A program made the translations under genes and the position numbers. From Deferribacteres bacterium (GTDB lineage Bacteria > Zhuqueibacterota > Zhuqueibacteria > Zhuqueibacterales > Geothermadaptataceae), in assembly GCA_020633655.1 (NCBI GenBank), contig JACKDF010000001.1, forward strand, positions 620,001-684,000: 64,000 nt of DNA, given 5' to 3'. Positions 9,213 through 17,443 of the stretch are shown here, piece after piece. The first letter of the stretch is position 1. Every line of letters begins with the position of its first letter. The notes under the pieces were generated by a model. The model saw only the letters and a program-made list of their open reading frames with translations, was not told where the DNA came from and made no database searches.

Positions 9213-9305
9213 CTTTGCCCTCTTTATTCACGCAATAAGCAAAGTGGACGATGGGCCAGGGATATCCCATCTGTCCAATATTGATGGATGTGAATAAAGC
9301 AAGCT
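9213..9305. repeat. CATGAAT palindromic repeat, head-to-head copy
   Basis: Built around a perfect GGGATATCCC palindrome (9259-9268). The minus strand leftward reads TGGCCCATCGTCCACTTTG then GCGTGAATAAAGAGG, closely matching the copy at 48368. The plus strand rightward reads ATCTGTCC then TGTGAATAAAGCAAGC. Confidence 0.65.
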
Positions 9306-9352
9306 AAAAAGAAAACGGGTGTTCGGACAAGTTTCTGTATCTTCCTAAAAGG

Positions 9353-10123
9353 CTAAAACATCACAATGAATGCAATACACGTGCGACCTGGTTGAATTTG
9401 GGGAGTAAAAGCTATTCGTGATTCACCGTCATTCAGGATGTTTTTCGAGGCTATCAATGCGATAAACCAGCCCATCATTGCCTGTGACAAATAATGCTTA
9501 TCATCGTTTATTCGCGACCAGGCAGTCAATGTGGAAGCAGCATAAAAACCCGACTTCAGCCAGGGTGATTTAACTACCGTTGCACCGGCCAGGAATGGCG
9601 TTGCCCCCATAAATGCATGACCGCTGACACCATTATTGTCGTTGAATGGGCGCCAGTGTGAGTCATTCTCAGTTGGTCGGGATCCACCAACTCCAACCTG
9701 CAAGAAAAGCAGTGGCGGTGCGCCAACCAAAATGGTCCGCAATGAAGTCGCTGCCCATGTGCTTATCGGCTGCACAATTTTGCTCTCAGGCAAGAGATAT
9801 CGCATCGCAAATGCACCCAGGTAAATCGGCACCATGGTTTTCCCATCGCCGAACGGTTTCACAATGGCGGCAAAATCGTCGCTTCGCGTGCTGCGCATTT
9901 CCGATTGATACCAGCGCTGAAATTCACCATCAACTTTTGTATTTGCAAGCACGGCACCGGATGCCAGCGTTGCAGATAACCACAACATGTTTCGCGTACT
10001 ATAAAATCGCTTCTGATCCGCTGCCAGGATTTGCTTGCCTTTAGCCGCGAGCATATTGGATGCGTTTATCGTTAAGCTAATTAAGCATAAAAATAAGATC
10101 AGATTTAATTGTCGTTTCTTCAT
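9353..10123 (-). CDS. PAP2-superfamily protein with altered catalytic motifs
   Basis: 256-residue membrane-associated or periplasmic protein with an N-terminal signal-like helix (about 5-22). It resembles PAP2 (type 2 phosphatidic acid phosphatase) proteins: SRPTEND (148-154, motif C1), VSGHAF (166-171, motif C2) and SRINDDKHYLSQ (203-214, motif C3). Both C2 and C3 histidines (169, 210) are retained, but the C1 Lys is Gln and the final C3 Asp is Gln214, so catalysis may be weakened or altered. Substrate unknown. The gene is alone, divergent from the dipeptidase gene. Confidence 0.78.
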   Translation of the reverse strand: MKKRQLNLILFLCLISLTINASNMLAAKGKQILAADQKRFYSTRNMLWLSATLASGAVLANTKVDGEFQRWYQSEMRSTRSDDFAAIVKPFGDGKTMVPIYLGAFAMRYLLPESKIVQPISTWAATSLRTILVGAPPLLFLQVGVGGSRPTENDSHWRPFNDNNGVSGHAFMGATPFLAGATVVKSPWLKSGFYAASTLTAWSRINDDKHYLSQAMMGWFIALIASKNILNDGESRIAFTPQIQPGRTCIAFIVMF

Positions 10124-10428
10124 GCAATATTATACGTTTAATACTTTGATTGTACCCAGCAGATTAAATTTATATGCAAGGGATATGAGATAGGGATCTA
10201 TCCATTATTTCGATTAAGAAAGCGTAAGAATAAGGCATCTTATTTTAAAAAACAAGAATTGATATAAAAAGACTGTGTGAAATGGTACGGAGGCTGAGCT
10301 CGCCGCACATGCAATCACAACATCTGCTGTTATCATAACCTCGACGGTGGTGAAAAATCATTGGCATTAAATGCTTTTTCAATATCTTATGCAAGTACGT
10401 AAAATACGGGATGAATAAGGAGTTTGCC
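10124..10428. other. Divergent intergenic region
   Basis: 305 bases between the divergent PAP2-like and dipeptidase genes. It must carry both promoters, but I see no box pair strong enough to call. No open frame of interest, repeat copy or RNA element is evident. Confidence 0.5.
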
Positions 10429-11592
10429 ATGCTAAAGAAAATTTATTGGATTTTTGTAGTTACCCTGATTTTATTCGTTGCCCTTTTCTTTGCTTTTTTG
10501 CCGACGGTTGTTGATCGCAACATGAACCGCCTGCAGCCGGATCCAAATCCTGCAATCTCGCAACAAGCGAAAGATCTGCATGTACGGCTCCGCATCGTCG
10601 ATCTCCACTGTGATGCTTTACTCTGGCAGCGCGATCTGTTGCAACGCAATGAACTTGGACACGTAAATCTCCCGGACATGCTCGACGGGAATATCAGCTT
10701 GCAAGCATTTACGATCGTATCGAAATTCCCCTTCGCTACAAAACCCATCGATGTGGAAGACCGGCTGGATCTTATAACACCGCTGGCCATTGCCCAGCGC
10801 TGGCCGGTAAAAACCTGGTTTAGTCTGCTCGAACGCACTTTGTATCAAACAAATCGACTGCATGAATTCGCCGAAAAATCCAGCGGGAAACTGCGTATCA
10901 TCACATCTCGTAGTGATTTGGAAACGTATTTTGACGAACGAAAAACAAACAAAGAAATCGCTGCTGGATTTTTAGGCATCGAAGGAGCACAAGTACTCCA
11001 GGGCGAGGTCGCCAATGTTGATGTGCTCTACCAAGCGGGTGTCCGCATGATGGCGCCGACGCATTTTTTCGACACCGAAATGAGTGGTTCAGCGCACGGT
11101 ATCGAACGCGGTGGGCTAACTGTCGTAGGTCGGCAGATGATCAAAAAAATGCAACAACTGGGCATGGTGATAGACCTCGCTCATGCATCCCCCAAAACCA
11201 TTGATGAGGTGCTGGAGATTGCAACCGGTCCGGTTTTGGTGTCGCACACCGGCGTCAAGGGGGTTTGTGACAGCCCGCGAAATGTATCAGATGCGCATTT
11301 GCGTGGTATCGCTGCTACGGGTGGTGTAATCGGTATCGGTTTCTGGCCTCAGGCCACATGCGGAAGTGACATTGAATCCATCGTCCGATCGATTCGCTAC
11401 ACAGCGAACCTCGTCGGTGTTGATCATGTCGCATTAGGCTCAGATTACGACGGCGCTGTTATCGTTCCATTTAAAGCCGCACAGATGATTTACTTGACAA
11501 ACGCACTTCTAAAAGAGGGATTTACAGAAGAAGAGGTAGCAAAAATAATGGGGGAAAACGCGATTCGCGTTTTGGGGACTATTTTAAAATGA
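10429..11592 (+). CDS. Membrane-anchored M19-family dipeptidase
   Basis: 387-residue zinc dipeptidase of the renal/membrane dipeptidase family (M19), predicted to hydrolyse dipeptides outside the cytoplasm. An N-terminal membrane helix or signal anchor (about 3-25) precedes the metallo-hydrolase barrel. Family motifs: VDLHCDALLW (HxD metal site), GIEGAQVL, MVIDLAHASP, PVLVSHTGVKG, the downstream DSPRNVSD, and HVALGSDYDGA. The start at 10429 is chosen over an in-frame ATG 18 bases upstream because AAGGAG (10417-10422) lies six bases before this ATG and overlaps the earlier codons. It is one of only two plus-strand genes. Confidence 0.92.
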   Translation: MLKKIYWIFVVTLILFVALFFAFLPTVVDRNMNRLQPDPNPAISQQAKDLHVRLRIVDLHCDALLWQRDLLQRNELGHVNLPDMLDGNISLQAFTIVSKFPFATKPIDVEDRLDLITPLAIAQRWPVKTWFSLLERTLYQTNRLHEFAEKSSGKLRIITSRSDLETYFDERKTNKEIAAGFLGIEGAQVLQGEVANVDVLYQAGVRMMAPTHFFDTEMSGSAHGIERGGLTVVGRQMIKKMQQLGMVIDLAHASPKTIDEVLEIATGPVLVSHTGVKGVCDSPRNVSDAHLRGIAATGGVIGIGFWPQATCGSDIESIVRSIRYTANLVGVDHVALGSDYDGAVIVPFKAAQMIYLTNALLKEGFTEEEVAKIMGENAIRVLGTILK

Positions 11593-11612
11593 AGTAAATA
11601 TGAAATTCGTTC

Positions 11613-11757
11613 GCCGATCAGAGGCTGTATAAAAACTCAGTATTTTTGATCCAACGCTATGTTCATAGAGCGAAAGCGTCCTTGCTGAGCGTAACGCACC
11701 TTTCACTCGGCGAGACGCCTTCGTTCTATCCATGTTTTGACACAGCCTCCGATCGGC
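11613..11757. mobile_element. MITE-like hairpin element with GAGGCTGTGTCAAAAC inverted ends
   Basis: A 145-base element. Terminal arms 11613-11636 and 11734-11757 match as inverted repeats at 21 of 24 positions. An inner pair, ATAGAGCGAAAGCGTC (11665-11680) and GACGCCTTCGTTCTAT (11714-11729), matches at 14 of 16. It carries no ORF. A second element at 15897 shares the terminal sequence but not the interior, as expected for non-autonomous elements moved by one transposase; none is in the window. Confidence 0.65.
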
Positions 11758-11781
11758 CTGGCAGCCATACAGCTGTTTGAG

Positions 11782-12123
11782 TTAAATCCAAAAAAACAAA
11801 TATTTCAAAACGAGAGATACCACGCTTATCACCAGTGAGGCAATGATGGTTGTACCAAAACTGCTTATTTCGAAATCATCCAGCAGTTTATCGGTCAACC
11901 ACAACAGAACGGCGTTAATGACAATTGTAAACAAACCAATTGTGAGAAAGACTGCTGGCAAGGTGAGAAAAACAAGTATTTTGAAAAGCAAAAAATGTAT
12001 CACACTGTAGACAGCTGCAACCAGAAATGCGGTCGTATTGTTTTTTAACTGAACGCCCGGAACAATTCTCGCCGCGGCTAAAATACCAACCGCGAGAAAT
12101 AGAAAACCTTTGATTAATTCCAC
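11782..12123 (-). CDS. YvlD/phage-holin-superfamily-IV-like small membrane protein
   Basis: 113-residue protein with about four hydrophobic helices, matching the PF04020 family (mycobacterial-type 4-TMS holin superfamily IV, which includes YvlD). Telling segments are RIVPGVQLKN near the start and LTDKLLDDFEI before the last helix. The molecular role of this family in non-phage bacteria is unknown, and there is no phage context here. The start is placed at the GTG at 12123 because GGAGG lies eight bases before it; an in-frame ATG at 12138 contains that same GGAGG and is less likely. Confidence 0.8.
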   Translation of the reverse strand: MELIKGFLFLAVGILAAARIVPGVQLKNNTTAFLVAAVYSVIHFLLFKILVFLTLPAVFLTIGLFTIVINAVLLWLTDKLLDDFEISSFGTTIIASLVISVVSLVLKYLFFWI

Positions 12124-12220
12124 TTTTACTTCCTCCATCTATAGACATATTCGGAACGATATTTTTAATGTAATTAATACGGAATTCGATATAAAAGTTC
12201 AAGAAAATCTGCTTACTATT

Positions 12221-14041
12221 TTAAACAGCCCGCGCCATTTCAACAAGTTCCGCGGTCATATCATAACGAACAAAAGGCGTAATTAGATAGACACCGTTGA
12301 AGTGAGCAAGAACTTCGCTTTGCAGTTCTGCGGCAATCTTCACTCCTTCCTGCCAACCTTTTTCTTTATCCAAACCTTTCATGCGTTTCAAGGCAAACTC
12401 TGGAATAGTGATACCCGGCACCTCGTTGTGCAGGAATTCTGCGTTGCGCTCATTCACAAGGGGCATAATGCCTATAAAAAAAGGAATGTCAAATTGTGCA
12501 GCAACATCAGCGATTGCTTTTACCTGCTTCGGATCGTAGATAGGCTGTGTCATCACATAATCAGCGCCATTGGCGACTTTTTTCTCCAAACGCCGTGCCT
12601 GGGAATCCAATCGTGGGGTATTCGGATTAAACGCTACACCAATCTTGAAATCCGTCGCCTGATCGAGCGCCCGGCCTGAAAAGGCGATACCTTTGTTCAT
12701 TTGTTTTATCATGCGTACGAGATTAAAACTATTGAGATCGTAGACAGAAGTTGCTCCAGGTTGATCACCAACCTTTGCCGGATCACCAGTGATTGCCAGC
12801 ACGTAATTGATATGAAAGGCATGCAATCCCATAAGTTCTGCCTGCATGCCAATGAGATTTCGGTCACGGCAAGCTAAGTGGATAATCGGCATTAATCCGG
12901 TTTCTTTTTGTACGATGTGCCCCAGGGCGAGATTACTCATGCGTGTCACACCCAGCGAAGAATCCGCCATCGTGATGGCATCGGCGCCGGCTAGTTTAAG
13001 CGCCTGCGCACCCTGCACTATTTTTTCATAATTCAATCCCCGTGGAGGATCGAGCTCGACGATAAAAGTCGGGCGTTTTTTAACAAAATCCAAAACACCT
13101 GGTCGTGAATCGATGATTTTTTGTGGCATGCTGAACCGGGCTGTTTTCACAAGCTGTGTTTTTCGTGTAACCGGCTTCATGCCGGCAAGCGCTTTCGACA
13201 TAGCGCGAATATGGTCTGGCGTTGTTCCGCAGCAGCCGCCGATCAGACGAACGCCCTGATCGCGCAATCGCCAGGCGCTGTCTGCGAAATATTCCGGTGT
13301 CGAGAGATAGAGATAGCGACCATCAACGTAAGTCGGCAAACCGGCATTGGGGAAGGCAGATAGAAATACGCCTTTTTCCAGCGGCACCTGCTCCAAAGCA
13401 TGCAAGATTCCAGACGGGCCCTTGGCGCAATTGATGCCCACGACGCTGGCGCCAAGTTGGCGCAAACGCTTGAAAACCGGTACGATGTGTTGTCCATCGC
13501 GGGTGACACCGGTTTCATCGACGCTGATTTGGGCGATGATTGGCAATTCAGAAACACCAACTGCTGTTGTTAATGCAATTTCCAGTTCCGAGGCCCGGGC
13601 AAAAGTTTCCAGTAGAATAGCATCGGGTTTGGCGTTGTCCAGATGGGATATTTGTTCGTGGAATAGCGCTTTCACCTGATCGTCGGTTATTTCATCTGTT
13701 TCCCCCGAACGTACCGGGCCGACCGATGCAAGCACGTATGCATCGGTTAAAGCTGCCGCACGGGCGATTTCCACGCCGCGCACGTTGATTTCCTCAACCA
13801 TATCCCCAATCTCGAAATGATCGAGTTTGTGGCGATTCGCAGTGAAGGTATTGGTTTCAACCGCCTGGGCGCCCGCACGCACGTACTCGGAAACAACTTC
13901 TTTGATCAACGCAGGCCGGCTCACATTCAGCTCATCAAAACAATGGGTCATGGGAATACCCTTGCTGTAGACCAGCGTGCCCATCGCGCCGTCGCCAATA
14001 ATAATATTTTCCTGCAAATATTCGATAAATGGTATTTTCAT
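12221..14041 (-). CDS. Bifunctional homocysteine S-methyltransferase / 5,10-methylenetetrahydrofolate reductase (YitJ type)
   Basis: 606-residue cytoplasmic enzyme of methionine and one-carbon metabolism. Residues about 1-290 are the homocysteine S-methyltransferase domain: IGDGAMGTLVYSKG, VETNTFTANR and zinc ligands in GINCAKGP and GGCCGTTPDH. Residues about 320-606 are a MetF-type reductase: VELDPPRG, AITGDPAKVGDQPG and YVMTQPIYDP. The domain order and length match Bacillus YitJ-type fusions. It appears monocistronic; the 180-base leader shows no SAM riboswitch core. Confidence 0.94.
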   Translation of the reverse strand: MKIPFIEYLQENIIIGDGAMGTLVYSKGIPMTHCFDELNVSRPALIKEVVSEYVRAGAQAVETNTFTANRHKLDHFEIGDMVEEINVRGVEIARAAALTDAYVLASVGPVRSGETDEITDDQVKALFHEQISHLDNAKPDAILLETFARASELEIALTTAVGVSELPIIAQISVDETGVTRDGQHIVPVFKRLRQLGASVVGINCAKGPSGILHALEQVPLEKGVFLSAFPNAGLPTYVDGRYLYLSTPEYFADSAWRLRDQGVRLIGGCCGTTPDHIRAMSKALAGMKPVTRKTQLVKTARFSMPQKIIDSRPGVLDFVKKRPTFIVELDPPRGLNYEKIVQGAQALKLAGADAITMADSSLGVTRMSNLALGHIVQKETGLMPIIHLACRDRNLIGMQAELMGLHAFHINYVLAITGDPAKVGDQPGATSVYDLNSFNLVRMIKQMNKGIAFSGRALDQATDFKIGVAFNPNTPRLDSQARRLEKKVANGADYVMTQPIYDPKQVKAIADVAAQFDIPFFIGIMPLVNERNAEFLHNEVPGITIPEFALKRMKGLDKEKGWQEGVKIAAELQSEVLAHFNGVYLITPFVRYDMTAELVEMARAV

Positions 14042-14201
14042 GGGGAAACCTGGAATGATTCGTTGTAATTCAGAGGAAAAAAGGAATTATCTTCAGAAAA
14101 GATCGTACAAAATAAAAAAACTCAGGTCATTTCCAAGTTTTAAAATAGACGTAATTAGGGATTTAAAAAGGTGAGATTTGGAGAGAAGAGAAAACTTGGA
14201 A

Positions 14202-14263
14202 CAGGTTACAGGTAGCAGGTGGTAAACTTCGTAAATGAGCTGAAACTTGCACAATGTAACCTG
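14202..14263. repeat. Inverted repeat downstream of the RmlC-like gene
   Basis: CAGGTTACA (14202-14210) pairs perfectly with TGTAACCTG (14255-14263), with CAGGT repeats inside the loop. It lies immediately after the stop codon of the epimerase-like gene. No U-tract follows, so a transcript-end stem-loop is possible but not a standard terminator. Confidence 0.4.
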
Positions 14264-14273
14264 CAATGAAAAA

Positions 14274-14732
14274 TTATTTGATCTCTGGTCCTTTTAACCA
14301 GTCGTAGCCAATTTCTGAATCGTCGTGGGCTATGCGGCCTTCTTCGTCCGGATCGTAGGTTTTGCTGGTGATGTAAAACAGGTGGGTGACACCGCCCAGC
14401 ACTTTGCAGCCATGGGCAACACCGGGTGGAATCTTGACAACTTTTGCAGGGTAACTCTCGCCCATCAATACTTCCTGCAGTTCGCCAAAAGTTGGGGAGT
14501 CTTTGCGACAGTCGGCCATCATCAAACGCAAGTTGCCGACGGGAACATACCACCAGTCGACCTGAGTCTTGTGAATGTGCCATGCTTTAATTATACCGGG
14601 ATACATTTGCGAATGGCTGAACTGGCCAAAGCCTTCGCCAAAAAAATCGTCTGAGACTCGGATTATTTCACGGAAAAAACCGCGCTCGTCAGGGTACGTT
14701 ACCAGGTCCTTAATCACCACATCTTGAATCAT
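14274..14732 (-). CDS. RmlC-like dTDP-4-dehydrorhamnose 3,5-epimerase family protein
   Basis: 152-residue cupin-fold sugar epimerase-like protein. The family pattern is visible in YPDERGFFREIIR, KAWHIHKTQVDWWYV (the His-containing substrate site), VKIPPGVAHGCKVLG and YDPDEEGRIAHDD. The protein is shorter than classical RmlC (about 180 residues), closer to the short cupin-only relatives. No rmlA, rmlB or rmlD is in the window, so the nucleotide-sugar substrate is unclear. A strong AAGGAG lies seven bases before the ATG. Confidence 0.85.
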   Translation of the reverse strand: MIQDVVIKDLVTYPDERGFFREIIRVSDDFFGEGFGQFSHSQMYPGIIKAWHIHKTQVDWWYVPVGNLRLMMADCRKDSPTFGELQEVLMGESYPAKVVKIPPGVAHGCKVLGGVTHLFYITSKTYDPDEEGRIAHDDSEIGYDWLKGPEIK

Positions 14733-14853
14733 CGAATAGCTCCTTTATCTGAAAAAATGAACCGCCAAACATAGCGAATTCAAACGTGTGTTTCAAGCGG
14801 TTTGCCGATTGATTTTCCTTGTTTATACAGAATATCGGACTATTCGCATAAAA

Positions 14854-15807
14854 CTAATAACCTGATTTGACGACGACGATGTAGTACCAGTCTTCAAAAT
14901 TGATCAAAATATCCGAAAGTGCCTGCGCCACCTGCGGGTTAAAAAGTTCGGCCACTTTGTCGTATTGTGCACGATCGTACAGATCCCCTTGTTTATGCAA
15001 AAAAATGAGGAATTGAATAAAGGCATCACGATCCTCCTGTGCACGAAAATGGAACACACGCTGCAATTCATCTTCCTCCACCGATACGAATGCTTCTGAA
15101 GCAAATTTGTGGGCACTTCGCATGGATTTTTTTCGTTCATCCCAGGAATCGGAGTTTTGGATTGCATCGATAAGCATTTGCTGCGCATCAGTTAAATGGA
15201 CACCATGTTCTTCGTTTTGTTCGACGCGATAAAGCATAAGTCCTGTACCACCACTCTCTATGATAAGATCGGCTAACTCTTCATAGGCTTCAGGTGTCTC
15301 ACTTTTTTCCGGTTTCAGGCGCTCAACCAGGTTCAACCCAATACCTTGCGATGCCCGCGCACGGGAAAGTGAATCGGACATAAATCCTTCTGTGTTGATT
15401 GTCAATTCAGGTTGCACTGTTTCTTCAGCGGTGCTGTCTTCCGGCGCCGCCTGAGGATATTCTTCTTCAGATGGTGCATTCTCAGCACCTGGGGTTTCGA
15501 CGTTTTCAACAGGGAATTTCTCATCGAGGTATTCAAGGGGACTATAGGACAGTGTTTGCCCTCCTTTTGTGACATGAATTGCCTCAAGATTACCAATGGT
15601 GATAAATTCACCATAGCGATAGGCATCCGCACCGCGACGGGCTTTGAAATAAACATCGACTCCATCAAAGTCCAGAATTCGACAGGGAATTCGTGTTTGG
15701 TCAGTTAAAATCAGGGTTTCTCCCTGCTCAATGACGTCGTATGTAGTGACGCAAGAAGCCAGAAATGCAAACAGCAACAACACGAATATTTTTTTATATG
15801 CAAACAT
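14854..15807 (-). CDS. Predicted lipoprotein of unknown function
   Basis: 317-residue protein I do not recognise. It starts with a lipoprotein signal peptide (lipobox LASC, Cys about residue 18). A small beta-rich region follows (about 25-80, with a repeated DGVDVYFKARRG-like pattern), then an acidic, Pro/Glu-rich linker (about 90-130) and a helical C-terminal half. The start is set at the ATG at 15807 because GGGAGGA sits directly before it; an in-frame TTG 12 bases upstream lies within that site. It is flanked by repeats upstream and an unrelated gene downstream. Confidence 0.75.
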   Translation of the reverse strand: MFAYKKIFVLLLFAFLASCVTTYDVIEQGETLILTDQTRIPCRILDFDGVDVYFKARRGADAYRYGEFITIGNLEAIHVTKGGQTLSYSPLEYLDEKFPVENVETPGAENAPSEEEYPQAAPEDSTAEETVQPELTINTEGFMSDSLSRARASQGIGLNLVERLKPEKSETPEAYEELADLIIESGGTGLMLYRVEQNEEHGVHLTDAQQMLIDAIQNSDSWDERKKSMRSAHKFASEAFVSVEEDELQRVFHFRAQEDRDAFIQFLIFLHKQGDLYDRAQYDKVAELFNPQVAQALSDILINFEDWYYIVVVKSGY

Positions 15808-15850
15808 TCTTCCTCCCAAAAATAGAAAACTGAATGAAAATTTTTAGCAT

Positions 15851-16035
15851 GGGATCTCAAACCTGCCCTATTCATACAATGCGCATTGTGAACTATGGGG
15901 CTGAGTAAAAACATGATTTAATGGCAGTAACTCGACATTTATGTTGTAATTGTAAGCTCAAAAATGAGCGACATGAATATCGCGTTACATGTTTTGACTC
16001 AGCCCCAATCCTGGGAGTTATGAAAAAAGCCGGCC
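15851..16035. repeat. CATGAAT palindromic repeat interrupted by a MITE-like element
   Basis: Read on the minus strand, 16035-16004 gives GCCGGCTTTTTTCAT then CCCAGGATTGGGG, like the left half of the copy at 8954 (TGCTTCATTCATG then CCAGGATTCGGGG). 15897-15851 gives CCCATAGTTCAC then GCATTGTATGAATAGG, like the right half of the copy at 18805. The 110-base element at 15897-16006 splits the two halves. Confidence 0.6.
15897..16006. mobile_element. MITE-like hairpin element, second copy
   Basis: Terminal arms GGGGCTGAGTAAAAACATG (15897-15915) and CATGTTTTGACTCAGCCCC (15988-16006) are inverted repeats at 18 of 19 positions. The ends share GGCTGWGTCAAAACATG with the element at 11613, while the 70-base interior is different and contains a small GCTCA-AAAA-TGAGC hairpin. 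No ORF. Confidence 0.65.
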
Positions 16036-16068
16036 AAAAAAAACGCAGGTCGAGAAGTGGACCTGCGT
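16036..16068 (-). terminator. Intrinsic terminator of the OmpP1/PorV-like gene
   Basis: On the minus strand a perfect 9-bp stem (ACGCAGGTC with GACCTGCGT, 8-base loop, 16043-16068) is followed by a run of eight T, 26 bases beyond the stop codon of the barrel gene. Confidence 0.85.
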
Positions 16069-16094
16069 CCTTGTAAAATCAACAAATTGCATAC

Positions 16095-17423
16095 TTATAA
16101 GCGATAGGATAATGTGGCAAACAGTTTTTTGTATTTGATGTCTTCCTGCAGACTTGTCACGCGTGCGTTTGCATCGGCGCCAAAAGGATCAACACTGTAG
16201 TGTTTCCAGTTGCCAAACTGGTACGCGATATCCAGTTTTAATTGTTTATCCAGCAAAAATCCAAGACCGAAACTGTACACTTTTCGATCTTCATCGGATT
16301 CAGCATTTTCGTAGATCGAAGGATCGAGAAAGTAGCCGGCACGCAATTGGGTACCCATACCCGGGAGTGTAAATTCCGCACCGAGACGGACACGTGTTGT
16401 ACTGCGGTAATTTTCATGAATGAAATCATTGGCTTGTTCTCGCGTTGTTCCTGAAATTGGTGGTTCAGTCTCAAAACGCAACTGCTGCCAATCATTAAAC
16501 TCCATTTGACCCGACAACATCATTCCGGCAAGATTATAGGCTGCGCCTAATGTGAACGAGAAGGGGGTGCGCAACTTGTACTCGAAGTCACCACTATAAT
16601 CGATCGGGTCCCCATTTTCATCATACATCAGCGAACTATATCCATCATCATCTATTACCGAACCTTTTTCACTCCATTGTTCCGTCACCGTGAGGGTCTT
16701 CGGTGTAACCATGTTCGCAGCCAATCGCAGCTGATTATTGACACGAAACAGCGCACCCAGACTCATATTGAAAGCAGAGAAATTGCTGTTGATGGACTGG
16801 TCGTTGCGCCATTCATCTTCAAACCAGATATCATAAATATCTGTCTCTTTTTTCGAGAAAGAATAATCGCTTCCACCAGACCAGAAATTTAAACCCATTC
16901 CAACAGAAAAATTGGGAGATAAGTCAACGGCAGCTGCTGCGTTCCAAAAATTCATCGTTCCCAAATCCTGTTCACGCCATTTATACTCGACGGAATCTCC
17001 GGGCGTCGCATCAAAGAAGGAAAATTCCATATTGGAATCATAGGTTCGAACGCGGTTATAGCCAAAAGCAAACACGAGACTGCCACGGTATGTTGGCACC
17101 GGATAGACAATACCAAGATCCGTTAATTTAGTAAAGGTTTCATCGGATTGTATGGTGACGTTTCCAAAGGAAGCATCGTTTTTCCGTATAAAATGACTCA
17201 GTCCACCGGATAATTCGAAACGACGAATCTGCGCCAACGCCGCCGGGTTCCAATAGGAAGCGGAATAGTCTTCACCAACTGCACTGTAAGCGCCTCCCAT
17301 GCCAATCGCACGAGCGCCAATTCCCGTCTCCAGGCCATTGCTGTAGATATCCTCCTGTGCAAATACATTCGCCGTACACAGTAAAAGCACTGGCACTATA
17401 AATCTGAATCCCATTTTCAACAT
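16095..17423 (-). CDS. OmpP1/FadL-like or PorV/PorQ-like outer-membrane beta-barrel protein
   Basis: 442-residue outer-membrane protein. A signal peptide (about 1-22, ending VFAQ) is followed by the hallmark GIGARAIGMGGAYSAVGEDY and WNPAALA of the OmpP1/UPF0164/PorV group. Alternating beta strands run to a C-terminus ending in aromatic and basic residues (FATLSYRL). FadL-type members take up hydrophobic compounds, while PorV serves type IX secretion; nothing here decides between them. The start is the ATG at 17423 with GGAG seven bases upstream; the in-frame GTG at 17435 overlaps that site. It may be co-transcribed with the Tyr/Ser-rich lipoprotein gene 20 bases upstream. Confidence 0.85.
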   Translation of the reverse strand: MLKMGFRFIVPVLLLCTANVFAQEDIYSNGLETGIGARAIGMGGAYSAVGEDYSASYWNPAALAQIRRFELSGGLSHFIRKNDASFGNVTIQSDETFTKLTDLGIVYPVPTYRGSLVFAFGYNRVRTYDSNMEFSFFDATPGDSVEYKWREQDLGTMNFWNAAAAVDLSPNFSVGMGLNFWSGGSDYSFSKKETDIYDIWFEDEWRNDQSINSNFSAFNMSLGALFRVNNQLRLAANMVTPKTLTVTEQWSEKGSVIDDDGYSSLMYDENGDPIDYSGDFEYKLRTPFSFTLGAAYNLAGMMLSGQMEFNDWQQLRFETEPPISGTTREQANDFIHENYRSTTRVRLGAEFTLPGMGTQLRAGYFLDPSIYENAESDEDRKVYSFGLGFLLDKQLKLDIAYQFGNWKHYSVDPFGADANARVTSLQEDIKYKKLFATLSYRL

Positions 17424-17443
17424 CTTATACTCCACAGAAAAAA

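Noticed and set aside
8954..9305. CRISPR array, because related repeats occur close together
   Set aside because: The copies are palindromic, diverged, of varied spacing and orientation, and there are no cas genes.
11782..12123. Prophage marker (holin-like gene)
   Set aside because: The family is widespread in bacterial chromosomes and no other phage gene is present.
14042..14273. SAM or cobalamin riboswitch before the methionine gene
   Set aside because: The leader is short and AT-rich and lacks the conserved cores of either class.
14206..14583. 125-codon frame overlapping the RmlC-like gene
   Set aside because: Different frame over a recognised gene, extends into the downstream inverted repeat, no family features.
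15897..16006. Inverted repeat as the terminator of the barrel gene
   Set aside because: A compact GC stem with U8 at 16036-16068 already serves that role; the larger repeat has MITE-like ends.
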